NCBI RefSeq assembly: GCF_015207705.1
Contig: NZ_JADEWI010000023.1
Span: forward strand, 22,001 to 86,000
Direction of reading: 5' to 3'
Source: Nostoc sp. LEGE 06077
Lineage (GTDB): Bacteria > Cyanobacteriota > Cyanobacteriia > Cyanobacteriales > Nostocaceae
Length of the DNA stretch: 64,000 nucleotides
In this document: in pieces, positions 1 to 10,329 of the stretch
How the letters are laid out: each line of letters begins with the position of its first letter
How positions within the stretch are numbered: position 1 is the first letter of the stretch
Translations under genes and position numbers: made by a program
The notes under the pieces: generated by a model
Told to the model about the DNA's origin: nothing
What the model saw: the letters and a program-made list of their open reading frames with translations, nothing else
Database searches by the model: none

Positions 1-668
1 AAAATTTGTAACGAACTAGTTGTCTCTTCTTTCCAGAGTTCAGTTAACATTGGCCAATCAGAACGGTCTTCAATTAGCACAACCTGGGTGTTGCCCTCTT
101 GCCACGCATCATGAATGACTGGCATTTCCGATTGACCTTTTGATTGTAATTGTACGTAGGCTTTGGCTAACCGAGGAATCCCAATTTCTTTACCTGCTGA
201 AGTGAACAATCCTTGATTTTGGTTTTCTAATATTGCTGTAATTGGTGATATTTGATACGGATAACAATCTAAAACTCGCACACAAATTTCTGTCTGGCTG
301 GTATTTTCCTCGGAAATGGGTAGGTGTTCTAACAATTGATAACGCTGCTCTTTATCTATGTAAGAACCAGCTTTCATCACAGGTCTAGCAGTCAGCGGTA
401 AAGTATTTTCCGTGGAAAGAGGTAAAGTTGGTAAATCATCCTGATCATCTTGCCAACTGCCTAATTCCCAGTCCCCGCTGCCTTCCTTCGTAATAATTGC
501 CCACCAAACTTGCCCACATTCTGCACCGCAGTTATCACAACTTTGGGCATTCAATGGTACTTCTGTACCACAGTCATGGCAATCATGGTGAGTTAAGGAG
601 GTGCCACAGTTTTGACAAAATTTATTCGCATTGGGGTTTTCAAATTTACACTGAGGGCAAATCAGCAT
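1..668 (-). CDS. Zinc-ribbon protein, possible PP2C-type phosphatase (3' end outside window)
   Basis: An open frame runs on the minus strand from ATG at 668 to the window edge, about 222 codons, with the C-terminus missing. Two zinc ribbons open the protein: CPQC...CQNC (Cys 4, 7, 18, 21) and CHDC...CDNC (Cys 30, 33, 44, 47). An acidic segment and a folded region without a motif I can name follow. Cyanobacterial proteins with this double zinc-ribbon start often continue into a PP2C serine/threonine phosphatase domain, so that is my best guess, but no phosphatase motif lies inside the window. The gene is followed on the same strand, after a 251-base gap, by the PAS kinase, so the two might share signalling roles; this is inference only. 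Confidence 0.6.
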   Translation of the reverse strand, partial: MLICPQCKFENPNANKFCQNCGTSLTHHDCHDCGTEVPLNAQSCDNCGAECGQVWWAIITKEGSGDWELGSWQDDQDDLPTLPLSTENTLPLTARPVMKAGSYIDKEQRYQLLEHLPISEENTSQTEICVRVLDCYPYQISPITAILENQNQGLFTSAGKEIGIPRLAKAYVQLQSKGQSEMPVIHDAWQEGNTQVVLIEDRSDWPMLTELWKEETTSSLQI

Positions 669-919
669 AGTGGAAGTTCCTTTATTCCCGTTCCAAGGTG
701 CTTCTAGCCACTAATATCCAAAGTGCCACAATTTTAGTTGCCCCTGCCTACAGTAGACTTACAAGAGATTGTGGTTTCACCAGTGAATGTTGGTGGCAGT
801 ATTAATTGTGACGCATATTAGCTAAATATTTGAGATAACGGCAAATAAATTTTTACTGATCAACATAGTTATAAGCAATATTGACTTTGCTCATAAATTC
901 TCCCGTTACTTTTACCTTT

Positions 920-2266
920 TTACTTTTTACTTACTTGACGATGCAATGGTAATTGAATAGTAAAACAGGTACGATTTGACTCGCTTTCTACCTCTATTGT
1001 TCCTGCTAATTGCTTAATTAATTTCTGCACTAATGCCAGTCCTAAGCCTGTGCCACCTTGTTTCCACGGATCATTACTAGGAATGCGGTAGAATTTTTCA
1101 AATATCTGGGGTAATTCCGCACTGGCTATTTCTACACCCGAATTAATCACTTGAAATTGAATATTTTGTAACTTTAATTGGGCAGAAATAGTGATTTCGG
1201 CATCAGGGGGGCTAAATTTACAGGCATTAGTCAGCAGTTCGATGAATATACGCTCTAGGCTGAAAGGATCGCCAGCCAATGGCGGGAGATTAGGCGCTAT
1301 AACTAGACGCATTTTTTGCTTGCACATAGCGCGATTACGTGCTTGAAATAGCTCTACAACCCGCCAAAGCCATTGTTGGACTTGAATAGTTTCCAGTACC
1401 CAAGGTTTAGCATTGCTATCTAACCGCTGTAAATCAAGAAAATTATTAATCAGGTTGATTTCGCGATCGCACTCGTTATCTAAAATTTCAAAATAGCGAG
1501 ATGCTTTGGAGCGTTCTGCTGGTGGCTTGGCCATTTCCACCAAAAAATTTTGCTCTTTGTTCAGTGCAATTCCTAGCATTTGAATTGCCATTTTCATATT
1601 TGTCAGTGGTGTGCGGAGTTCGTGGGAGACTGTGCTGAGAAATTCTTCCTTGAGGTGGCTGAGGCTTTCTATTTCTGCCAACTGTGCCTGCATTGTAGTT
1701 TGGCTGGTTTGTTGGCTAACTTCCTGCTGTTTGTTAACGGTAATGTCTTCGCACATCATCAAAATCACAGGACTTTTCTCAGGATATTCTTGATCAGGCG
1801 CTATCTGGAGTAGAATTTTGACCCATGTAATTTCACTATCAGGGCAGTTTAAACGATATTCTCCATTGATAGATGGGCTGGGGTGAGTAGCACTGAAGAG
1901 TTTAATTAATGCCTCAGCTAGTTTTTGTTGATCTGTTGGCTCAAATAGATTAAATACGGAAGTTTTGATTAATTGTTCCGGTGTGTAACCCAGACAGTTA
2001 GCTCCGAACTGGTTGACAGAAACAATTCTCCCGGCTGCATTCAAACTGAAATAAATCGCTGGCGTATTTTCATAGAGGGTTCGATACCATTGGAGTTCTG
2101 CTTGTGTACGGCGAAGCATTTCTGCTGTGTACAGTTCTAAATCCGAGGTTCGTTCAGCCACGAGTTCCAAGCAAGCAGGAGGTGCTGACAGGGTATCTTG
2201 TGGTTCGCGCGTTTGATGCCAGAGCGATCGCTGATTCAAGCTCATAAGACGTAAACTTGTACTCAC
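920..2266 (-). CDS. PAS-domain sensor histidine kinase
   Basis: A 448-residue soluble two-component kinase with no membrane segment. A PAS domain lies around residues 58-175, followed by a short coiled linker. The HisKA dimerisation domain carries the phospho-accepting His215 in VSHELRTPL. The HATPase_c domain has the N-box Asn347 (ELLTNACKFS) and the G-box GTGLGLAL at 405-412, so it looks catalytically intact. The frame opens with GTG at 2266, and an in-frame ATG seven codons later (2245) is an equally good start. No response regulator gene is adjacent, so it is an orphan kinase whose partner cannot be named. The PAS ligand is unknown; no haem or flavin signature was recognised. Confidence 0.88.
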   Translation of the reverse strand: MSTSLRLMSLNQRSLWHQTREPQDTLSAPPACLELVAERTSDLELYTAEMLRRTQAELQWYRTLYENTPAIYFSLNAAGRIVSVNQFGANCLGYTPEQLIKTSVFNLFEPTDQQKLAEALIKLFSATHPSPSINGEYRLNCPDSEITWVKILLQIAPDQEYPEKSPVILMMCEDITVNKQQEVSQQTSQTTMQAQLAEIESLSHLKEEFLSTVSHELRTPLTNMKMAIQMLGIALNKEQNFLVEMAKPPAERSKASRYFEILDNECDREINLINNFLDLQRLDSNAKPWVLETIQVQQWLWRVVELFQARNRAMCKQKMRLVIAPNLPPLAGDPFSLERIFIELLTNACKFSPPDAEITISAQLKLQNIQFQVINSGVEIASAELPQIFEKFYRIPSNDPWKQGGTGLGLALVQKLIKQLAGTIEVESESNRTCFTIQLPLHRQVSKK

Positions 2267-2444
2267 AGGCTAAAATTCATTAATAGGGAATAAAAAAAAC
2301 TTATTATACTTTTTTTGATTAGATTTAACCAATTACAGCCAAAAAGATTCTTTCCCAGTGTTTAATGCTTTCTATTGATAGCTAACACCCACAGATTATT
2401 CATCACGTTTATTTACATCTATTTAATTGACCCGAAAAATTTGT

Positions 2445-3074
2445 TCACTTAGAAAATTTAGGCTTCTTAGGTCTAGATGCTGAAGATTTGTTAGGTAAGT
2501 TATGCAGCAAGTTCAGTTCCGATGCACTTAAGTCGCGCCACTGACCTAGTTGTAGTCCATCCAAATTGAGATGGGCTATACTCACCCTGATAAGTCGTAA
2601 AGTGGGAAACCCTACAGCCGCAGTCATCCGCCGCACTTGACGATTTTTGCCTTCTGTCAAAGCTATTTCTAGCCAAGCTGTCGGCACATTTTTGCGAAAT
2701 CTGACAGGGGGATGGCGATCGCACACTGGTGGATCTTCTGGTAACAGCCTCACTTTTGCAGGTCGAGTACGGTAATTTTGGATTTCTACACCCGTTTGCA
2801 ATTTGGTTATAGCATCTACATCAGGAATCCGCTCTACTTGCACCCAGTAAATTCGCTGATGCCCAAAACGCGGATCAGACAGCCGATGTTGCAATTTTCC
2901 ATCGTTAGTCAACAGTAATAACCCTTCACTGTCCCAGTCCAAGCGCCCCACAGGATAGACATCAGGTACATCTATATAATCTTTGAGAGTGCTTTGGTTC
3001 GGTGTTTCCTGCGTAAATTGACTGAGAACGCCGTAGGGTTTATGAAAAATCAGATACCGAAAGCCATTTATCAT
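2445..3074 (-). CDS. rRNA pseudouridine synthase, RluE/RsuA family
   Basis: A 209-residue enzyme of the RsuA/RluB/RluE group, which isomerises a uridine in ribosomal RNA to pseudouridine. The family motif GRLDWDSEGLLLLTNDG is present with the catalytic aspartate at residue 46. The second conserved block, EGKNRQVRRM, lies near residue 140. There is no N-terminal S4 RNA-binding domain, which fits RluE-type proteins (23S rRNA target in E. coli) better than RsuA or RluB. The C-terminus is basic (RPKKPKFSK). It starts with ATG and appears monocistronic. The exact target nucleotide cannot be told from sequence. Confidence 0.88.
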   Translation of the reverse strand: MINGFRYLIFHKPYGVLSQFTQETPNQSTLKDYIDVPDVYPVGRLDWDSEGLLLLTNDGKLQHRLSDPRFGHQRIYWVQVERIPDVDAITKLQTGVEIQNYRTRPAKVRLLPEDPPVCDRHPPVRFRKNVPTAWLEIALTEGKNRQVRRMTAAVGFPTLRLIRVSIAHLNLDGLQLGQWRDLSASELNLLHNLPNKSSASRPKKPKFSK

Positions 3075-3374
3075 GAGATATGGTCTATTTTTTATACTCC
3101 TAGAATTCTCAATTTAGACTTAACAGGGTTGACTAAGTGACATTATGCAAAAATTTGGGAATTTTAATAAAAACCAGATCAAGATAAGTTGATGATGCTT
3201 AACTCTCAGATTTGCCGACGTTCTTTCTTGTTCCTGGGATTGGATGATATTTCAACAAGGCGATCGCCCGAAAATTTCTGGTGTTGAGAAAAGTGAAGTG
3301 CGATCGCTTTCACCCATACCTCATAAATTGTTAACCTCCTTGCTCTCCACCCTAAACAAAATGGTACAATCTAC
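3075..3374. other. Intergenic region between divergent genes, thiC leader and promoter zone
   Basis: About 300 bases between the divergent pseudouridine synthase gene and the TPP riboswitch. It is AT-rich and holds cgatcgc (HIP1-like) sites near 3260 and 3302. The thiC promoter must lie here, but no -35/-10 pair stands out. I see no gene. Confidence 0.5.
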
Positions 3375-3460
3375 ATCCATGCTAGGGGTGCCTGAGATTC
3401 CAGGCTGAGATCACACCCTTAACACCTGAGTCTGGGTAATACCAGCGGAGGGAAGCTGTT
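3375..3460 (+). promoter_or_regulatory. TPP riboswitch (THI element) controlling thiC
   Basis: The conserved THI-box core can be read directly: aggggtgcc near 3384, ctgagatcacaccctt at 3405-3420, aacacctga at 3421-3429, and ctgggtaataccagcg at 3433-3448 followed by gagggaagc. Gct at 3381-3383 can pair with agc at 3454-3456 as part of the closing P1 stem. The aptamer binds thiamine pyrophosphate and sits 18 bases before the thiC start codon, with the gaggaa ribosome site at 3465-3470 just after P1. That spacing suits translational control by sequestration. No separate terminator hairpin is visible between aptamer and gene. Confidence 0.95.
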
Positions 3461-3466
3461 TATTGA

Positions 3467-4852
<1,386 letters not shown>

Positions 4853-4898
4853 TGAGTTGCCAATAGCCTTCAGATCAAGAATCTGGGGCTATTAACCA

Positions 4899-4926
4899 TA
4901 GCCTGCGATCGCAGGCTAATTTTTTA
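4899..4926 (+). terminator. HIP1-centred intrinsic terminator after thiC
   Basis: A perfect 20-base palindrome (arm tagcctgcga, 4899-4918) has gcgatcgc (HIP1) at its centre and is followed by a run of T at 4920-4925. It lies 46 bases after the thiC stop and just before the next start codon, so it can end thiC transcription. Confidence 0.7.
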
Positions 4927-4933
4927 CATCAAA

Positions 4934-7402
4934 ATGACTACATTTCTCACAGACTCCACTGATATTAACCGGATTCATTTCTCCTCAAAACTGAATTTAA
5001 AGCAACGTAGTGAATTGGGACAGTTTTTTACTCCCGCCCCAGTTGCTAGGTTGATGGCGAGACAATTCAGCAATTTATCTGGTCATATTAATCTTTTAGA
5101 TCCGGGGGCTGGAGTTGGTGCGTTAACTGCTGCATTTGTCGAACAACTATTAGCAAATCCTCATAATGTAGAAAGTTGTTTGCTCACAGCTTATGAAATT
5201 GAATCAGTTTTTATACCAGCTTTGAGACAATGCCTGACAGAGTGTTGTATCGCTTTAGAAAAAATCGGAATTACAGCAAATTATTGCTTATATCAAAAAA
5301 GTTTTATTCAGGATATTAGTGAAATAGATTTATCACTTTTTAATCAGTCATCTAATAGCTTTACCCATGCAATTCTTAACCCACCTTATAAAAAAATTAA
5401 TAGCCAATCAATAGAAAGAAAAATCTTGTCACAATTAGGAATAGAAACTGTAAATTTATATAGTGCATTTGTTTGGCTAACTGTTTTAAATTTGTCTGAC
5501 AACGGAGAAATAGTTGCTATTACGCCTAGAAGTTTTTGCAATGGCCTTTATTTTAGACCTTTTAGGCAAGCTTTTTTGCAAACTATGGCACTGGCTAAAA
5601 TTCATCTTTTTGAAAGTCGTTCAGCCACTTTTACAGAAGATAAGGTATTACAAGAAAATATTATTGTTCACGCAATTAAAATACAAACCAGACATGATTG
5701 TGTAGAAATTACTAGAAATATCGATAGCAAGTTTGATGAATTTTTAGAATTAAGATATGTTCCTTATAGTCAAGTTGTTGATCCTCATGATTCTGAAAGT
5801 TTTATTCATATTGTGACCAACTCTCTTGAAGATTATTTGAGAGCGCAAATTAATAAATTCTCATTTACTTTAGATGACCTTGGTTTAGAAGTTTCAACGG
5901 GGCCAGTTGTGGATTTTCGGCTCAAATCAGCGTTGAGAACTTGCTGCGATGATAACAGTGTGCCATTGATTTATCCAGAAGCGCTCAAGGCCGGGAAAGT
6001 ATATTTTCCCCCTAGAAATCCTCGTAAAGCGATCGCTATTACACAAAACTCAGAAACAGCAAAATGGTTAGTCCCTTCAGGTTGGTATGTTTTAACAAAG
6101 CGGTTTTCTGCTAAGGAAGAAAAACGTCGTGTTGTGGCTGCCGTGTGTCCTCATATTTATTCTCCTGTAATTGGTATAGAAAACCACTTAAATTACTACC
6201 ATGCTCACGGTCAAGGAATAAACCCCGATTTAGCACGAGGTTTAACAGCATTTCTCAATTCAACTTTATTAGATAGTTACTTCCGCCAATTTAGTGGACA
6301 TACACAAGTTAACGCCACAGATTTGCGTCAACTTAAATACCCCAGCAAAGATGATTTAATTCGATTAGGAAGCCAAATTGGTGATTCTCACTTAGATCAG
6401 GAGCAACTTGATCAAGTTGTACATCAAACTTTGTCGATTATGAGCGAAGCCATAAATGCAATTCAGGCGAGTAAACGAATTGAGGAGGCGTTAGCAATTC
6501 TCAAAGCTATTTCTGCTCCTAAAGCTCAACAGAACGAACGATCTGCATTGTGTTTACTGGCTTTAGCAGACATTCGCCCTAAAACACCTTGGGATCAAGC
6601 AACAGCACCAAGACGTAGAATTACAGAAATGATGGATTGGTTTCGTGATCACTACGGTAAACAATATGCACCGAATACACGCGAAACAGTGCGGCGACAG
6701 ACAATGCACCAGTTTGTGCAGATGGGGATAGTTGTGGAGAATCCAGATCAACCGGAGCGACCGATTAACAGCCCAAAATGGTGTTATCAACTTCATCAAC
6801 AAGCATTATCACTAATTAAATCCTACGGTTCTGCACAATGGGAAGAAGCTCGTCACAATTATGCTATTTCAGCGACAAATTTATTGCAGGACAGAAAGCG
6901 AAATAGACCAATAATTCCTGTAACACTACCTAATGGCCAAGCTATTCAGCTTTCATCAGGTGGACAAAACTTATTAATCAAGGACATTTTAGAAAGTTTC
7001 TGTCCCAAATTTACACCAGGAGGTTTTGTTATTTATGTAGGTGATGCTGGAGATAAGTTTATTATCAATGAAACTCAGAAACTCCGAGAACTGGGAATTG
7101 AGATAGACACTCACGGTAAAATGCCAGATGTTGTAGTTTACCATGAACAACAAGACTGGTTGATATTAATAGAGGCTGTGACAAGTCACGGCCCGGTAGA
7201 CTTGAAACGTCGCAATGAATTAAAGCAACTGTTTCAGTCCACTCGTAAAGGATTAGTGTTTGTAACTGCCTTTCCCAGTCGCCAAGAAATGACTCGATAT
7301 CTAGCTGAGATTTCTTGGGAAACAGAAGTGTGGGTAGCAGATCAACCTGATCACATGATTCATTTTAATGGGGAAAGATTTCTCGGCCCGTATGAAAGCT
7401 AA
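4934..7402 (+). CDS. Single-chain BsuBI/PstI-type DNA methyltransferase-restriction endonuclease fusion
   Basis: An 822-residue protein joining both activities of a type II restriction-modification system. Residues 1 to about 510 form an N6-adenine methyltransferase: the SAM-binding motif LDPGAGVG at 55-62, the catalytic NPPY at 149-152, and a long target-recognition part. From about 526 to 665 lies a winged-helix-like region matching the N-terminal part of BsuBI/PstI endonucleases. The last 150 residues match their nuclease domain, with PDVVVY (Asp732) and EAVTSHGPV (Glu747) as a PD-(D/E)xK-type centre. In classical BsuBI and PstI systems the two activities are separate genes and the site is CTGCAG; the same site here is an inference. 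Neither half shows a frameshift. It is flanked by the thiC terminator and has no separate partner gene. The ATG has no clear ribosome site. Confidence 0.87.
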   Translation: MTTFLTDSTDINRIHFSSKLNLKQRSELGQFFTPAPVARLMARQFSNLSGHINLLDPGAGVGALTAAFVEQLLANPHNVESCLLTAYEIESVFIPALRQCLTECCIALEKIGITANYCLYQKSFIQDISEIDLSLFNQSSNSFTHAILNPPYKKINSQSIERKILSQLGIETVNLYSAFVWLTVLNLSDNGEIVAITPRSFCNGLYFRPFRQAFLQTMALAKIHLFESRSATFTEDKVLQENIIVHAIKIQTRHDCVEITRNIDSKFDEFLELRYVPYSQVVDPHDSESFIHIVTNSLEDYLRAQINKFSFTLDDLGLEVSTGPVVDFRLKSALRTCCDDNSVPLIYPEALKAGKVYFPPRNPRKAIAITQNSETAKWLVPSGWYVLTKRFSAKEEKRRVVAAVCPHIYSPVIGIENHLNYYHAHGQGINPDLARGLTAFLNSTLLDSYFRQFSGHTQVNATDLRQLKYPSKDDLIRLGSQIGDSHLDQEQLDQVVHQTLSIMSEAINAIQASKRIEEALAILKAISAPKAQQNERSALCLLALADIRPKTPWDQATAPRRRITEMMDWFRDHYGKQYAPNTRETVRRQTMHQFVQMGIVVENPDQPERPINSPKWCYQLHQQALSLIKSYGSAQWEEARHNYAISATNLLQDRKRNRPIIPVTLPNGQAIQLSSGGQNLLIKDILESFCPKFTPGGFVIYVGDAGDKFIINETQKLRELGIEIDTHGKMPDVVVYHEQQDWLILIEAVTSHGPVDLKRRNELKQLFQSTRKGLVFVTAFPSRQEMTRYLAEISWETEVWVADQPDHMIHFNGERFLGPYES

Positions 7403-7680
7403 AATGTTTAACTAGCTATTTCCATATCACTACTGTTATCGTTTTCAGTATTTCCAGTCTTCTCACAATTCAGGCTGAAATACAGCTTCACGATCGCCTC
7501 TTACATCACCCTCAACAGCCATATAGCCTGACTTTGCTGGAAATATTTTAAGATAGCATCAGGATAAGGGTTAAATTTTGGTTATTCTCAGATATTATAT
7601 GATGCTGAATTTAATTAGGTATTTTGCTACGATCGCTGTTTGATTGATCTAACTGTGATAGTGGTAAATTTATAGTAAGT

Positions 7681-8055
7681 ATGTTAATAAAACGCAAAAG
7701 CCGAAGTATTGCTGCTATTCTCGCTTTTTCTGGTACACTCACCGTTTCAGGATTACACAAGTTTTATTTGGGACAGCCGGTGTGGGGTATTTTATATGTT
7801 CTACTTTCTTGGACACCAATCCCCAAGGTGGCTAGTGCTATTGAAGGTGTTTGGTATTTAGCTCAAGATGAAGAAGCTTTTGACCGAAATTTTAATCAAG
7901 GGAAGTCAGCTGTCAAGTTTTCTCAACAAACAAGTAATCAGGTGGAAAGCATCGCCAAAGCTTTGCGTGAGTTAGATACACTCCGTCAAGATGGTTTGAT
8001 TTCTGAATATGAATTTGAGCAAAAGCGCCGCCAGCTGCTTGACCAAATTTCTTGA
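7681..8055 (+). CDS. TM2-domain membrane protein with C-terminal SHOCT-like segment
   Basis: A 124-residue protein. The N-terminal half is a TM2 domain: two hydrophobic segments (about residues 8-26 and 32-50) joined by a turn with GLHKFYLGQPVWGILY, the typical G-x-H-x-FYLG pattern. The C-terminal 30 residues (ALRELDTLRQDGLISEYEFEQKRRQLL) resemble the SHOCT short helical domain, often found at the end of bacterial membrane or stress proteins. Function is unknown. Its TGA stop lies next to the start region of the helix-hairpin-helix gene, so the two are probably co-transcribed. Confidence 0.8.
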   Translation: MLIKRKSRSIAAILAFSGTLTVSGLHKFYLGQPVWGILYVLLSWTPIPKVASAIEGVWYLAQDEEAFDRNFNQGKSAVKFSQQTSNQVESIAKALRELDTLRQDGLISEYEFEQKRRQLLDQIS

Positions 8056-8066
8056 TACAAGTAAAT

Positions 8067-8603
8067 ATGATGCAAAACTGGCTACCTTTAAACTTCAAGT
8101 TACAAAAACTCCGCGCCAAATTGCTGAATGATCCTTATTATCGGTTGCAATCTGGCGAGGAAATTCAAATAGCGGCACAATTGGGTATCCGTATTGATGT
8201 GAATCAAGCAACGGTGGATGATTGGTTGCGCTTACCGGGTTTGTCGATTCACCAGGCGCGATCGCTTGTCGAACTCTCCCGTTCTGGGGTTAAATTTTAC
8301 TGTATCGAAGATATTGCCGCAGCTTTGAGTTTACCTGTGCAAAGACTCAAGCCATTAGAACCACTGCTGCATTTTGTTTACTATGACAATGAGTCTCTAG
8401 TTCATTCAACTCATTTAGTTAACCCAAATACCGCCACAGTCGAGATGTTGGCGCAAACACCATTTATTGATGTATCTCTGGCTCAAGCTGTGGTGGAAAA
8501 TCGCCTAGCAGCTGGAGCATACCGTAATTTAGCTGATTTTCAGCAAAGATTACAATTGTCTGCCGAAGCGATCGCTCAATTAATGTATTTTCTGCGATTT
8601 TAA
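8067..8603 (+). CDS. Helix-hairpin-helix protein, ComEA-like
   Basis: A 178-residue protein starting at ATG 8067; a TTG at 8052 overlapping the upstream stop is possible but poorer. Two helix-hairpin-helix units are visible. The first, about residues 45-90, contains VNQATVDDWLRLPGLSIHQA. The second, about 118-160, contains VNPNTATVEMLAQTPFIDVSLAQAVVENR. This is the ComEA/T2SK pattern, which binds DNA backbone or acts in protein contacts. There is no signal peptide or membrane anchor, unlike true competence ComEA, so a cytoplasmic DNA-binding role is likelier. It follows the TM2 gene closely. Confidence 0.75.
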   Translation: MMQNWLPLNFKLQKLRAKLLNDPYYRLQSGEEIQIAAQLGIRIDVNQATVDDWLRLPGLSIHQARSLVELSRSGVKFYCIEDIAAALSLPVQRLKPLEPLLHFVYYDNESLVHSTHLVNPNTATVEMLAQTPFIDVSLAQAVVENRLAAGAYRNLADFQQRLQLSAEAIAQLMYFLRF

Positions 8604-9142
8604 TTCATCGTGGGTTGCTATTTATCATTTGCTATTTCTGGACTAAATTCAGTCAACATACACAGCTTTATCAAATTATTTATTAATTAAAAGATCCCTA
8701 TTATGAACTCCTTGATCCCTGTCTTAGTTCATCAGGTGGGGAACTAATCTTTATCGCAATTGCCCGTTAGATTAGGATAAAAAATAATCATCAAATACTT
8801 ACTATAAGGGACTTTCAGGGGAATTTTCTCTTTTTTGCTATATGGCTTTTTTGTGTATTTGTTATGTCTAACAATTAATATCAGCTTTCTTTATTTGGCT
8901 GATAATTATTTCTACATTGTCTTGTATATATAGACTTCACAAGTAATTATCAAGGAATGATGACATTTATCTAGCCGTATTCATAAAAACTTATTTCCCA
9001 AAATATTTTATATATATATTCCCTTGGTTAAAAAGTGTTAAGAAATTCTTATTAAAAAATATTGCTACTACTTGATTTTGTTGTTAACGTGTGGTTAGCA
9101 ACGCTGCTGATCAATGCTCTAAATCTAAAAGAGGTAAAAATT
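8604..9142 (+). other. Long AT-rich intergenic region before the SDR leader
   Basis: About 540 bases with no open frame that looks coding on either strand. It is very AT-rich, with tatatata runs near 9010. It probably holds the promoter for the leader that follows, since the SDR is the next gene on this strand. No recognised RNA gene. Confidence 0.4.
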
Positions 9143-9181
9143 ATGAGCCATATCTATTCAGCCAATTGCGTGAAGTATTAA
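9143..9181 (+). CDS. Possible 12-residue leader peptide upstream of the SDR gene
   Basis: The frame reads MSHIYSANCVKY and stops with TAA. It is short, but its ATG is preceded by one of the best ribosome sites in the window, aaaagaggt with GAGG eight bases before the start. It is followed within 20 bases by a set of alternative hairpins (9197-9264) and then, after 114 bases, by the SDR. The arrangement looks like an attenuation or translational leader. It has no run of one amino acid and no RGSGR-type signal pentapeptide. The call rests on ribosome site and position only. Confidence 0.3.
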   Translation: MSHIYSANCVKY

Positions 9182-9196
9182 TTTGCTATCTGGAAA

Positions 9197-9264
9197 GCAG
9201 AGGATTTCTGCAATGCAGATTGACACAAAAATATCTCATTGCTAAAAGCTGAGTTCTCCTCTGC
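9197..9264 (+). promoter_or_regulatory. Mutually exclusive hairpins in the SDR leader
   Basis: The segment gcagagga (9197-9204) can pair with tcctctgc at 9257-9264 to make a long-range stem. Its first five bases, gcaga, can instead pair with tctgc at 9207-9211 in a tight local hairpin. The two folds cannot coexist, which is how attenuators and riboswitch expression platforms work. No T-run follows, so if real it would more likely act on translation or RNA stability. Confidence 0.3.
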
Positions 9265-9377
9265 AATTCAACAATAATCGATGATTTATCTTACCCGCGG
9301 GAAACGAGTAGCTGTAATTGCATCTATCTGCAAGCCGAAAACGCGGACTAAGACTTAAATTCTGGAGATGAAAACTG

Positions 9378-10253
9378 ATGAAGATTCAAGGTAATGTTGC
9401 TCTAATAACAGGGGCTTCTCGTGGTATTGGCAGAGCGATCGCCCTAGCACTCGCGCAACAAGGAATGAAACGCCTAATTTTAGTAGCACGCGATCGCCGA
9501 AAGTTAACTGAAGTCGCCCAAGAAATTGAAGCGATGGGAACAGAAGCCGTAATTATGACACTAGATTTAACCCGCGCCACTGAAGTAAATATTGCTGTCG
9601 CGCAACTATGGCGCAATCATGGCCCAATTAATCTACTAGTGAACTGTGCGGGAGTTGCATATCAAACCTCGTTCTTGCGTTCTAAACTCTTTCAAGTGCA
9701 AGAAGAACTCTCGGTGAACTTATTGGGAATGTACACCCTCACCAGTCTTATAGCCCGACGGATGGCCAGCCAACGACAAGGGACAATTGTCAATGTCTCT
9801 AGTTTAATGGGGAAAGTCGCTGCACCGACAATGGCAACATATTCAGCTACAAAGTTTGCCATCTTAGGATTTACCCAAGCCTTGCGTCAAGAACTAGCCG
9901 AGTACAATATTCAAGTCAAAGCCTTATTACCTTCTCTCACCGACACAGATATGGTGCGCGACTTGCAACTATTCCGTTGGGTGATCCCGATGACACCGCA
10001 ACAAGTAGCGCAAGCATTAATTGTTGGATTGCAGAATGATGCACCAGAAATTTTAGTCGGATGGCAAAGTCATCTAGCTGTGTGGTGTCAACGCCTCGCC
10101 CCTTGGTTGTTAGAGTTGATTTTAAAAATTGCCACACCGCCAAAACAGCAGCAGCTTGCAGAGAAACCCAGCTTATTAAGCAGACTTAATCGTTTCTGTG
10201 ATGTTTTGCTATCTAGAAACGTGGCTCCCTTAGCCTCTGCACGTAAGTCTTAA
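9378..10253 (+). CDS. Short-chain dehydrogenase/reductase (SDR), FabG-like
   Basis: A 291-residue classical SDR using NAD(P)(H). The Rossmann motif TGASRGIG is at residues 11-18. The NCAG block is near 89-92. The catalytic Ser141/142, Tyr155 and Lys159 (YSATK) are all present, so it should be active as an oxidoreductase. About 40 extra residues at the C-terminus, partly hydrophobic (LAPWLLELILKI), suggest membrane association. HetN, the heterocyst inhibitor, is a related SDR, but its RGSGR pentapeptide is absent here, so I do not call it HetN. The start has GGAG ten bases upstream. Substrate unknown. A GH57 gene follows after 45 bases on the same strand. Confidence 0.85.
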   Translation: MKIQGNVALITGASRGIGRAIALALAQQGMKRLILVARDRRKLTEVAQEIEAMGTEAVIMTLDLTRATEVNIAVAQLWRNHGPINLLVNCAGVAYQTSFLRSKLFQVQEELSVNLLGMYTLTSLIARRMASQRQGTIVNVSSLMGKVAAPTMATYSATKFAILGFTQALRQELAEYNIQVKALLPSLTDTDMVRDLQLFRWVIPMTPQQVAQALIVGLQNDAPEILVGWQSHLAVWCQRLAPWLLELILKIATPPKQQQLAEKPSLLSRLNRFCDVLLSRNVAPLASARKS

Positions 10254-10295
10254 GAGATTGTAGGACGCGATCGCCTGTCGCAACAATAAAGATAC

Positions 10296-10329
10296 AGTAT
10301 GAGGGATGAAAAGTTTTATTCCTCATACT
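10296..10329 (+). other. Hairpin spanning the GH57 start region
   Basis: Arms agtatgagg (10296-10304) and cctcatact (10321-10329) form a perfect 9-base stem with a 16-base loop. The first ATG of the GH57 frame (10299) is inside the left arm. The second (10332) begins two bases after the right arm. Folding would hide the first start and the region just before the second. Confidence 0.5.

Noticed and set aside
9378..10253. SDR as HetN, the heterocyst pattern inhibitor
   Set aside because: HetN carries an RGSGR pentapeptide that is absent here (the matching region reads ASQRQGTIVNV).
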